Shown: positions 1 to 5,373 of the stretch, one piece after another | How positions within the stretch are numbered: the first letter of the stretch is position 1 | Layout: each line of letters begins with the position of its first letter | From: a bacterium | GTDB taxonomy: Bacteria; Pseudomonadota; Alphaproteobacteria; Caulobacterales; Hyphomonadaceae | DNA length: 5,373 nt | NCBI GenBank assembly: GCA_030824255.1 | Contig: JAVBYB010000359.1 | Coordinates: 1-5,373, forward strand | Direction: 5' to 3' | Program-made: the position numbers and the translations under genes | Notes under the pieces: model-generated | What the model was told of the DNA's origin: nothing | The model's database searches: none | The model's input: the letters and a program-made list of their open reading frames with translations, nothing else

Positions 1-367
1 CGGCCCTGGCCGCCGCCTTGCGGATCGCCGGCAGGTTGTCAGGCGAGACGGCGACAACACCCTCCGCCAGCAGCATCTTCGGGTCCGTCGCGCGATAATC
101 GCCGACATTGGCCTTCACCATGGCGTCGAACCCCTCGCGCTGCGCAAACGTCCATTCGCGCGCGCAGGTCGGATCGTTGACGCTTGCATCCGCCGTCGAC
201 GGGTTCATGCCGATGAACATGATGTAGCGCTTGGGAAACCCCTCCCCCCGCCACCGCCGCATCAGCTGCCGGTACCTGCCATCCGCGCTAAAGGTCGCAT
301 CCCCCTTCACCCCCGGCATCAAGGCCAGCCGCACCTTGCCGCCAGGATCATGAGCATCGGCTGTCAT
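1..367 (-). CDS. DUF1643 domain-containing protein, C-terminus cut by window edge
   Basis: An open frame starts at an ATG at 367 and runs off the left edge after 122 codons, with no stop in view. The start has GGAG (374-377) six bases upstream. The protein reads ...FSADGRYRQLMRRW (residues 26-39), then FIGMNPSTADASVNDPT (51-67), then DYRATDP (90-96). This order of a GRYR box, an (L/M)NPSTADA..(N/D)DPT box and a downstream RATDP box is the signature of the DUF1643 family, whose biochemical function is unknown to me. The usual NLFALRATDP block is here ANVGDYRATDP, and the usual DPTIRRC is DPTCARE, so this is a divergent member. Family proteins are usually about 150-200 residues, so a third or so is probably missing. 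It lies 100 bp downstream of an MFS transporter on the same strand; no functional link is evident. Family call is by remembered motif, not by search. Confidence 0.8.
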   Translation of the reverse strand, partial: MTADAHDPGGKVRLALMPGVKGDATFSADGRYRQLMRRWRGEGFPKRYIMFIGMNPSTADASVNDPTCAREWTFAQREGFDAMVKANVGDYRATDPKMLLAEGVVAVSPDNLPAIRKAAARA

Positions 368-373
368 GGCAGT

Positions 374-377
374 CTCC
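374..377 (-). promoter_or_regulatory. Ribosome binding site for the DUF1643 gene
   Basis: The minus strand reads GGAG, then six bases, then the ATG at 367. It supports this start for a gene whose frame is otherwise cut by the window edge. Confidence 0.5.
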
Positions 378-417
378 GAGGCCAAGTCGAGGACGCAGCG
401 TTAGTGCGTTTCCCGCC

Positions 418-434
418 TCCGCGCAAAGCGCGGA
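418..434 (-). terminator. GC-rich hairpin downstream of MFS-1, possible terminator
   Basis: A perfect 7-bp inverted repeat (TCCGCGC, loop of 3, GCGCGGA) lies 34 bases past the MFS-1 stop. A smaller GGGG-ACA-CCCC hairpin (443-453) sits between them. Neither is followed by a T run on the minus strand, so intrinsic termination is only a guess; the hairpin could equally be a 3'-end stabiliser, and read-through into the DUF1643 gene is possible. Confidence 0.3.
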
Positions 435-467
435 ACAGTCACGGGGTGTCCCCAAACCAGCGGCGAC

Positions 468-1901
468 TTACTTCGCCACCAGATCCTTTTGCAGCGTCTT
501 GATGCACAGGAGGAAGAAGATCGCCGGCAGCGCATAGAGCACAGACGTGATCACCAAGGATGTCTGCAACGCCTTGGCTTCGGCTGCACGGCAGAAGGCC
601 TGCGTCGCCTCAGGCAAGGCCTGCAGCGCTGCGCCCTTGCACGACGCGCGGGCGAGGTCGGCAAATCCTTCGGCCGCAGCCTGCGAGTTGAACAGGATGT
701 CCGAGACAAAGCCGATGAAGGGCGGGCCTGCGCCATAGCCGAGCAGGTTCACGATGAACAGCAGGATGGCTGTCGCCGTCGCGCGCGTGCGGGCGCCGAC
801 CACGCCCTGCCCGATCGTGTACTGCGAGGCAAGGTAGCCATACTTGATGCCTGCGCCGATGCAGATGCAGACCAGCGCTACCCACTTGTTGTCGGACGAG
901 AAGCCGACCACGTAGAACGGCACGCATGCGATCAGGCCGATGGCCGGCAACCACGCAATCGCATTCGGCCGCTTCTTCACCACCTTTTCGGCAATCCATC
1001 CGGTCATCAGCACGCCAACCGATGCCGCGAAGGCGGACGGCACGTTGAATTGCAGCGTCGCCTCGGTCAGCGAGACGCCATGCGTGCGCATCAGGAACGA
1101 TGTCTGGAATGTCGTGATGCCATAACCGCAGAACGACGCGAGCGTCGCACCCGTCGCCATCAACCAGAAGGATTTCTTGGACCCCAGCTCCCGCAGCGCC
1201 TCGCCAAACGTGGCGCGCTTCGCCCGCACGACGCCCGGCGGATCGGAATAGCCGCGCGGCGGCTCCTTCACCGTCAGCCGGAACAGCACCGCAACGACGA
1301 TGCCCGCAAGGCCGATCACGATGAACGCCGTCCGCCAGCCATAGGCATCCGCCACCGGCCCGCCGATCAGGTTGGCCGACAGCGTGCCCGCCGTCACGCC
1401 CATCGCGTAATAGCCCAGCGCCGTCGAGCGCCGCTTGGGCGGATAGTAGTCCGCGAGAATGGAGTTCGCCGGCGGCGTACACCCTGCCTCGCCCACACCC
1501 ACCAGCACCCGGCAGATCAGCAGCATCACGAAGCCGGAGATCACCACGCCGCCGAACTCGACCGGCGCCACCATGCCCGACAAGGCCGTCGCCGCAGACC
1601 ACAGCCCGATGCAGATCGTCATGATCCAGACGCGGTTGCCGTATTCGGCGTAGCGCGCCAACGGAATACCGACGACCGAGTAGAACAGCGCAAAGCCGAT
1701 GCCCGTCAGCAGGCCGAACTGTCCGTCGGTGATGGCCAGTTCGTCCATCACCTGTTCGGAGACGATGCCCAGCAGGCCGCGATCGAGAAAGTTGAGAATG
1801 TAGACGAACAGCAGCGCGTTCAGCACATAGCTGCGGTACTGCTTGGTCCCGTAGCCGGTAATGTGCCCCTGGTCTTCAGCGGCGCCCGTGTGCGTGCCCA
1901 T
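468..1901 (-). CDS. Spinster-like MFS transporter (MFS-1)
   Basis: Encodes a 477-residue inner-membrane protein of the major facilitator superfamily, probably with 12 helices, matching the spinster-like branch. Diagnostic blocks are LNFLDR in TM1 (residues 36-41), the R-V-L-V-G-x-G-E-A-G-C-T-P-P-A-N-S block around TM4 (131-147), LTVKEPPRGYSDPPG in the cytoplasmic 6-7 loop (209-223) and QYTIGQGVV near TM10 (360-368). The start chosen is the ATG at 1901 because GGGAG lies eight bases upstream; an in-frame TTG at 1937 would add 12 residues but has no good ribosome site. The stop is TAA. Motif A between TM2 and TM3 is degenerate (ARYAEYGNR): the usual Asp is Glu and the following Arg is Tyr. About 10 extra residues lie in the periplasmic 3-4 loop relative to MFS-2. 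Two cysteines, 421 and 437, lie in the predicted periplasmic 11-12 loop. Eukaryotic spinsters carry sphingosine-1-phosphate or lysophospholipids; the substrate here is unknown. Confidence 0.93.
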   Translation of the reverse strand: MGTHTGAAEDQGHITGYGTKQYRSYVLNALLFVYILNFLDRGLLGIVSEQVMDELAITDGQFGLLTGIGFALFYSVVGIPLARYAEYGNRVWIMTICIGLWSAATALSGMVAPVEFGGVVISGFVMLLICRVLVGVGEAGCTPPANSILADYYPPKRRSTALGYYAMGVTAGTLSANLIGGPVADAYGWRTAFIVIGLAGIVVAVLFRLTVKEPPRGYSDPPGVVRAKRATFGEALRELGSKKSFWLMATGATLASFCGYGITTFQTSFLMRTHGVSLTEATLQFNVPSAFAASVGVLMTGWIAEKVVKKRPNAIAWLPAIGLIACVPFYVVGFSSDNKWVALVCICIGAGIKYGYLASQYTIGQGVVGARTRATATAILLFIVNLLGYGAGPPFIGFVSDILFNSQAAAEGFADLARASCKGAALQALPEATQAFCRAAEAKALQTSLVITSVLYALPAIFFLLCIKTLQKDLVAK

Positions 1902-1909
1902 CGCGTTGT

Positions 1910-1914
1910 CTCCC
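1910..1914 (-). promoter_or_regulatory. Ribosome binding site deciding the MFS-1 start
   Basis: The minus strand reads GGGAG followed by an eight-base spacer and ATG (1901). It favours this ATG over the in-frame upstream TTG at 1937, which would place this ribosome site inside the coding region. Confidence 0.65.
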
Positions 1915-1959
1915 GGTTGCGCCAGCGCCTCGATCAACGCCGATCATCTTCACGAATGC

Positions 1960-2030
1960 TGACGGGTTTGATCGCTGCGGTCCATCCTGAAATCGCGGTA
2001 TGCCAACAGGCAGGACTGACAAGCCCGTCA
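1960..2030. repeat. Inverted repeat upstream of MFS-1, possible operator pair
   Basis: TGACGGGTTTG at 1960-1970 and CAAGCCCGTCA at 2020-2030 are reverse complements at 10 of 11 positions, with 49 bases between them. They lie in the gap that should hold the MFS-1 promoter. A weak promoter-like match, TTGTCA, 16 bases, TACCGC on the minus strand, begins in the right-hand arm. The arms could be two half-sites for a regulator or a long-range hairpin. An imperfect match of this length in a gap this size could also arise by chance. Confidence 0.25.
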
Positions 2031-2040
2031 TGCTGCAACG

Positions 2041-2071
2041 CAAACGGCCGGCCTCTCATCGAAGCCGGCCG
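2041..2071 (-). terminator. Rho-independent-type terminator after MFS-2
   Basis: A perfect 8-bp GC-rich stem, CGGCCGGC (2064-2071 read on the minus strand) pairing with GCCGGCCG (2045-2052), encloses an 11-base loop. The minus strand continues TTTGCGTT directly after the stem. It lies about 50 bases past the MFS-2 stop and before MFS-1, so the two transporters are probably at least partly separate transcription units. The T run is short (three), as is usual in GC-rich genomes. Confidence 0.6.
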
Positions 2072-2104
2072 CGTAACGCGCGCTACAACCGTCGGTCGCA
2101 GCTA

Positions 2105-2128
2105 TCAGATCGGCCTGATCAGATCGGC
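2105..2128. repeat. Short tandem repeat spanning the MFS-2 stop codon
   Basis: TCAGATCGGC occurs at 2105-2114 and again at 2119-2128, a 14-base period. The second copy contains the stop codon and final two codons (Pro-Ile) of MFS-2; the first is just downstream. It looks like a local slippage duplication of the gene end. No function is evident. Confidence 0.45.
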
Positions 2129-3615
2129 TTGGCGACCAGATCCTTCTTCAGGGTCAGCGAAGCGAGCAGGTAGAACGCCGCCGCCGGGATGAAGAACAGC
2201 ACCGTCGCCGCCATCGACTGGCGCAGGCCTTCGCCATATGCCCCGACGCAAACCGCCTGCTGCTCCGCCGTCAGCGCGGAGAGATCGCGCGCACGGCAAA
2301 TCGCATTGGTCAGTTCACCGCCCATGCCGGACGCCTGAATCTGCATGTTCATGAACATGTCAGAGAGGATACCGACAATCTGAGGACCAAGGCCGTTGCC
2401 GATCAACGCGATGATGAACAGCAGGATCGCGATCGCCGTCGCGCGCGAACGCTGCGAGACCACGCCCTGTCCGATCGTGTACTGCGCGCCGATATAGGCG
2501 TAGTGGAACATGGCGCCTGCGCCCCAGATAATCAGCTGGAACATGCCGGGCTCCGCGTAGAAGCCAGCGATGTAGAGCGGGATCGAGGCAAGGAGGCCCA
2601 CCGCCGGAATCCACGCCACCGCGTTGGAAAACCGCGGCGTCAGCAGCTCCGTCAGGTAGCCGCCGAGGAAGGTGCCCACAGCGGATACCAGCGCCAGAGG
2701 CACGCCATACTGCAAGGCGAACGTGCCCGGATGCATGCCGTGAAGACGATCCATCATGGGTGCCTGGAAGCCGAACAGGCCATACCCCACCAACGCAACC
2801 AGGGCCGCGCCGATCGCCATCGTCCAGAAGGTCGGTTTGGAGCCGAGCTCCTTCAGCGTGTCCACGAAGCTGGCCTTTTGCACACGCTGTGCGCCCGGCG
2901 GGTCGGAATAGCCTCGCGGCGGCTCCTTGACCGTCAGGAACAGCACCAACGCCACGATCAGGCCCGGCAAGCCCAGCGCGATGAAAGCGAAGCGCCAGCC
3001 AAAATTCTCGCCCCAGCCCAGCTGCACATGCAGGTCCGGCACGCCGAACATGGCGAAGAAACTCACCACGGTCTCGTCTGTCAGACTGACGATCACGCCG
3101 CCAAAGCCCGACGCAAGCGCGCCGCCCAACGTCACGCCGGTCGCAAAGATGCCCAGCGCATTGGCCCGGCTCTTCGGTTTGAAGTAGTCGCCGATCAGCG
3201 AGTTCGATGGAGGTGTGCCGCCGGCCTCGCCAATGGCCACGCCGACGCGCGCGATGAGCAGGAAGACGAAACTGGAAGCAAAGCCGCACAGGGCCGTCAT
3301 CAATGACCAAACGGCGATACACAGCGCCATGATCGCCACGCGGTTGAAGCGGTCGGCGGCCATCGCGATCGGAATGCCCATCAGTGCATAGAACAGCGCG
3401 AAGGGCGGGCCATTGAGAAAGCCATACTCGGTATCGCTGAGCCCGAACTCCGCGATGATCGGCTGGGCGACGACACCCAGCAAATTCCGGTCGATGAAGT
3501 TGAGCGTGTAGACGAACGTCAGGGATAGCAGCACATAGGCGCGATACCCTGGCGTTCCGAAACTCTGTCCCCCGGCCGGCGATGCACTCGCCGGCGCTGC
3601 TGGCGCGATTGCCAA
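2119..3615 (-). CDS. Spinster-like MFS transporter (MFS-2), TTG start
   Basis: Encodes a 498-residue, probably 12-helix inner-membrane transporter of the MFS spinster-like branch. Key blocks are LNFIDR in TM1 (residues 38-43), an intact motif A region ADRFNR between TM2 and TM3 (87-92), RVGVAIGEAGGTPPSNS around TM4 (123-139), LTVKEPPRGYSDPPG in the 6-7 loop (227-241) and QYTIGQGVV (378-386). It starts at TTG (3615): AGGGGAGG lies seven bases upstream and no ATG or GTG fits before the conserved YRAYVLL segment. The stop is TGA. It is a clear paralogue of the next gene, MFS-1, sharing also the C-terminal KDLVAK. It has about 26 extra residues (174-205) in the predicted periplasmic 5-6 loop, and cysteines 440 and 456 in the 11-12 loop at the same spacing as in MFS-1. 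The N-terminal 20 residues are Ala/Pro/Ser-rich and probably disordered in the cytoplasm. Substrate unknown; no adjacent enzyme or regulator hints at one. Confidence 0.93.
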   Translation of the reverse strand: MAIAPAAPASASPAGGQSFGTPGYRAYVLLSLTFVYTLNFIDRNLLGVVAQPIIAEFGLSDTEYGFLNGPPFALFYALMGIPIAMAADRFNRVAIMALCIAVWSLMTALCGFASSFVFLLIARVGVAIGEAGGTPPSNSLIGDYFKPKSRANALGIFATGVTLGGALASGFGGVIVSLTDETVVSFFAMFGVPDLHVQLGWGENFGWRFAFIALGLPGLIVALVLFLTVKEPPRGYSDPPGAQRVQKASFVDTLKELGSKPTFWTMAIGAALVALVGYGLFGFQAPMMDRLHGMHPGTFALQYGVPLALVSAVGTFLGGYLTELLTPRFSNAVAWIPAVGLLASIPLYIAGFYAEPGMFQLIIWGAGAMFHYAYIGAQYTIGQGVVSQRSRATAIAILLFIIALIGNGLGPQIVGILSDMFMNMQIQASGMGGELTNAICRARDLSALTAEQQAVCVGAYGEGLRQSMAATVLFFIPAAAFYLLASLTLKKDLVAKPI

Positions 3616-3622
3616 AACTGAA

Positions 3623-3630
3623 CCTCCCCT
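3623..3630 (-). promoter_or_regulatory. Strong Shine-Dalgarno sequence for the TTG-started MFS-2
   Basis: The minus strand reads AGGGGAGG, then seven bases, then TTG (3615). This is the best ribosome site in the window and is the main reason for accepting a non-ATG start here. Confidence 0.75.
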
Positions 3631-3740
3631 TGCGCCGGTCGCAGGGAGCGCACCGGCAAACTTGAAAACCAGTGACGACCTCTGCCGCCTTTGCCCGCGC
3701 TCAACCTACCGATCAGGCGTCGCGCCACAAGCTGAATCCC

Positions 3741-3769
3741 GAAGAAGAGGTATGCCGCGATGGCGGCAT
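3741..3769 (-). terminator. Hairpin with pyrimidine tail after radC, possible terminator
   Basis: ATGCCGC (3763-3769 on the minus strand) pairs perfectly with GCGGCAT (3752-3758) across a 4-base loop, and the minus strand continues ACCTCTTCTTC. It lies 60 bases past the radC stop and about 135 bases before MFS-2. The position and T-rich tail suit termination of a map-radC transcript, but the tail is interrupted by C and the stem is short. The rest of the 214-bp gap (3616-3829) shows no gene and no promoter I would defend. Confidence 0.4.
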
Positions 3770-3829
3770 GAAGGGCGCTAAGTTTGCCGCAGCGCAGCGA
3801 ACACCAGTCCAGTCGATCAGCTCAGACGA

Positions 3830-4546
3830 TCAGATCAGGCCCTTGGCCTTCATGCTGACCGTCTCGGAAGAGCCGACCACAAGGTGGTCGTGCAGCCTGA
3901 TCTCCAGCGGCGCGAGTGCACGCTCGATATCGCGCGTCAGGTCGATGTCCGCGCGCGACGGCGTAGGGTCGCCGCTTGGATGATTGTGCACAAGGATCAC
4001 CGCTGACGCCGACAGCTCCAGCGCGCGCCGCGCAATCTCGCGCGGGTAGATGGGCGCATGATCCACCGTGCCCCTGCCCGCCACCTCGTCGGCGATCAGC
4101 TTGTTCTTGCGGTCGAGATAGATCACGCGCGCCTGCTCGGATTTCTCGTGCCGCAGCTTCAGCTTCACATAGTTGAGCAACGCGGCCCAGTTGGAGATCA
4201 CAGGCTTGTCCTTGACGGCATCGCCTGCCGCCCGCTGCATCAGCAGGTTGGTCGCCCGAACATAGGCGGCGGTCGCCTCGCCGATGCCGTCGATCTCCAT
4301 CAGCCTTTCAGGCGCGGCGGCCAGCGCAGCGGACACAGTGCCGAACCGGTCCACCATCGTCTTCGCGATCGGGCGCACGTCCACGCGGGGGATGAAGGCG
4401 CACAGGAGGATTTCAAGAATCTCGTAATCGTCGAGATGGGCGCCATCGCTCTTCATGATGCGCTGGCGAATACGCTCGCGATGGCCATGATAGTGCTTGG
4501 CCGGTCCGTCGATCTTGTCCGCTTTCGGCTTCCCCCCGTCCCCCAT
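3830..4546 (-). CDS. radC: RadC family JAB/JAMM-domain protein
   Basis: A 238-residue protein, a usual length for RadC. The N-terminal part has the family opening HYHGHRERIRQR (residues 18-29) and DDYEILEILL (39-48), then a helix-hairpin-helix-like stretch EIDGIGEATAAYVRA (84-98). The C-terminal JAB/MPN domain carries the metal-binding JAMM signature HNHPSGDPTPSRADID: His187, His189, Ser197 and Asp200 fit H-x-H-x7-S-x2-D. Glu154 in ADEVAGRGT is a candidate for the upstream acidic residue. The start is the ATG at 4546; there is no clear Shine-Dalgarno, and the gene begins 18 bp after the map stop, so translation may be coupled to map. RadC was named for DNA repair, but that role was disputed once the original E. 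coli allele was reassigned to recG. The fold suggests a metalloprotease-like or nucleic-acid-related activity, which remains unsettled. Cytoplasmic. Confidence 0.95.
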   Translation of the reverse strand: MGDGGKPKADKIDGPAKHYHGHRERIRQRIMKSDGAHLDDYEILEILLCAFIPRVDVRPIAKTMVDRFGTVSAALAAAPERLMEIDGIGEATAAYVRATNLLMQRAAGDAVKDKPVISNWAALLNYVKLKLRHEKSEQARVIYLDRKNKLIADEVAGRGTVDHAPIYPREIARRALELSASAVILVHNHPSGDPTPSRADIDLTRDIERALAPLEIRLHDHLVVGSSETVSMKAKGLI

Positions 4547-4564
4547 GATCAGTCAGCCATCAGG

Positions 4565-5373
4565 TCAGCTGGCCCCGCCGCCAGACGTGTGCGGCGTATG
4601 CAGCCCCGCCGGCGACAGCGTGAAGATCTCCACGCCTGTCTCGGTGACGCCCACCGAATGTTCGTACTGGGCCGACAGCGACCGGTCGCGTGTCACGGCC
4701 GTCCACCCGTCCGACAGCAGCGCGACATCAGACCGGCCGAGATTGATCATCGGCTCGACCGTGAACATCATTCCGGCGCGCAGCTCTTCGCCATGCCCGC
4801 GCTTGCCGAAGTGCAGGATGTTCGGCGAGTCGTGGAACACACGGCCAAGGCCATGCCCGCAGAACGCCTCGACCACCGAATAGCGCTGGCGCTCGGCATG
4901 TTCCTGGATCGCCGCGCCGATATCGCCTAGGCGGGCACCCGGCTTCACAACTTCGAGGCCCTTCATCAGGCACTCATAGGTGACGTCCATCAGGCGCATC
5001 GATTTCCGTTTCACTTCGCCGACCGAGTACATGCGCGAGTGATCGCCATGCCAGCCGTCGACGATCACGGTGACGTCGATGTTCACGACGTCGCCCTCCT
5101 TCAGCACCTTCGGTCCCGGAATGCCGTGGCACACGACGTGGTTGATCGAGGTGCAGACCGTGTGGCGATAGCCCTTGTAGAACAGGCACGCCGGCAGCGC
5201 GCCCTTCGACAGCGCGAATTCCCGCGCAAGATCATCGATCCTGCCCGTGGTCACGCCCGGAACCACGAAGGGAACCAGCATGTCGAGGCATTCGGCGGCG
5301 ATGCGGCCGGCCTTGCGCATCCCCTCGAAGCCCTCGGGACCATAGATCTTGATCTGGTTGGTCGCACGCGGCG
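4565..5373 (-). CDS. map: Type I methionine aminopeptidase, N-terminus beyond window
   Basis: Removes the initiator methionine from nascent proteins in the cytoplasm; normally essential. Counting from the Met codon at 5320, all metal ligands of the pita-bread fold are present: Asp82 (NIDVTV), Asp93 (GWHGDHS), His156 (CGHGLGRVFH), Glu189 (FTVEPM) and Glu220 (SAQYEHS). The conserved His65 (CHGIPG) and His163 are also there. The Met at 5320 is not the true start. The same frame stays open to the window edge and adds 17 more residues ending NQIKIYGPEGFEG, which fits the usual alphaproteobacterial lead-in to MRKAGRIAAECLDML; the true start must lie a few codons further right. The residue after Asp93 is His, where E. 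coli has Thr. The C-terminal tail (GLHTPHTSGGGAS) is Gly/Ser-rich and probably flexible. radC follows after 18 bp on the same strand, a likely two-gene unit. Confidence 0.96.
   Translation of the reverse strand, partial: PRATNQIKIYGPEGFEGMRKAGRIAAECLDMLVPFVVPGVTTGRIDDLAREFALSKGALPACLFYKGYRHTVCTSINHVVCHGIPGPKVLKEGDVVNIDVTVIVDGWHGDHSRMYSVGEVKRKSMRLMDVTYECLMKGLEVVKPGARLGDIGAAIQEHAERQRYSVVEAFCGHGLGRVFHDSPNILHFGKRGHGEELRAGMMFTVEPMINLGRSDVALLSDGWTAVTRDRSLSAQYEHSVGVTETGVEIFTLSPAGLHTPHTSGGGAS

Noticed and set aside
1902..1937. TTG at 1937 as the MFS-1 start, giving 489 residues
   Set aside because: The ATG at 1901 has a well-spaced GGGAG, and the extra 12 residues lie before the conserved region and would overlap that ribosome site.
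489..2192. Long plus-strand open frame of 567 codons opposite MFS-1
   Set aside because: Its translation is an Arg/Gln/His/Asp-rich low-complexity composition typical of the antisense of a GC-rich gene, with no recognisable domain and no hydrophobic pattern. MFS-1 on the other strand is unmistakable.
3734..3738. GAATC, a CcrM-type GANTC site, in the MFS-2 upstream gap
   Set aside because: Single site, and similar GANTC sites occur inside genes here (for example 2608-2612 and 4827-4831), so there is no evidence of methylation-linked control.
1997..3756. The 8-mer GGTATGCC occurs in both transporter upstream gaps (1997-2004 and 3749-3756)
   Set aside because: Two gaps of about 215 bp are expected to share roughly one 8-mer by chance, and the distances to the starts differ (about 96 and 134 bases).
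3672..3983. Plus-strand frame of 103 codons covering the MFS-2/radC gap
   Set aside because: About half of it is antisense to radC, it has no convincing ribosome site, and no family is recognisable. A smaller ATG at 3752 with an upstream AGAAGAGG gives only nine codons.
4058..4930. Plus-strand open frame of 290 codons opposite radC and map
   Set aside because: It spans two well-supported genes and their junction, with shadow-type composition and no motif.
1..5373. Possible mobile island or defence system
   Set aside because: No integrase, transposase, tRNA, terminal repeat, toxin or nuclease is visible. RadC and DUF1643 also occur in mobile contexts, but here radC sits beside map as in ordinary alphaproteobacterial chromosomes.

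Overview
The window is a GC-rich stretch with every recognisable gene on the minus strand, so transcription runs from high to low coordinates. It looks like alphaproteobacterial chromosome. The reasons are the N-terminal region of the methionine aminopeptidase (NQIKIYGPEGFEGMRKAG), the map-radC neighbourhood, and a pair of spinster-type MFS transporters, which are common in Caulobacterales, Hyphomonadales and Sphingomonadales. I cannot place it below that level.

Layout in transcription order: (1) map, type I methionine aminopeptidase, runs off the right edge of the window, so its true start is outside. (2) radC follows after only 18 bp and is probably co-transcribed with map. (3) A 214-bp gap holds a short hairpin that may end the map-radC transcript. 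(4) A spinster-like MFS transporter (MFS-2) begins at a TTG codon with a strong Shine-Dalgarno sequence. (5) A 217-bp gap holds a good GC-rich hairpin with a short T run, consistent with a terminator, and an inverted repeat that may be a regulatory site. (6) A second, paralogous spinster-like MFS transporter (MFS-1) follows. (7) After 100 bp comes the N-terminal 122 codons of a DUF1643-family protein that runs off the left edge.

map and radC are housekeeping genes: N-terminal methionine removal, and a JAB/JAMM-domain protein historically tied to DNA repair. The two transporters are a diverged tandem duplication. They share long identical protein stretches, nucleotide patches that are still nearly identical, and a Cys-x15-Cys pair in the last periplasmic loop. 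They differ by insertions in different periplasmic loops and by a degenerate motif A in MFS-1. Their substrates cannot be read from the sequence. No RNA genes, CRISPR arrays, insertion sequences or phage genes were seen. Gaps between genes are all under 220 bp. I found no sign of an undescribed multi-gene system; the transporter pair is the most interesting part.
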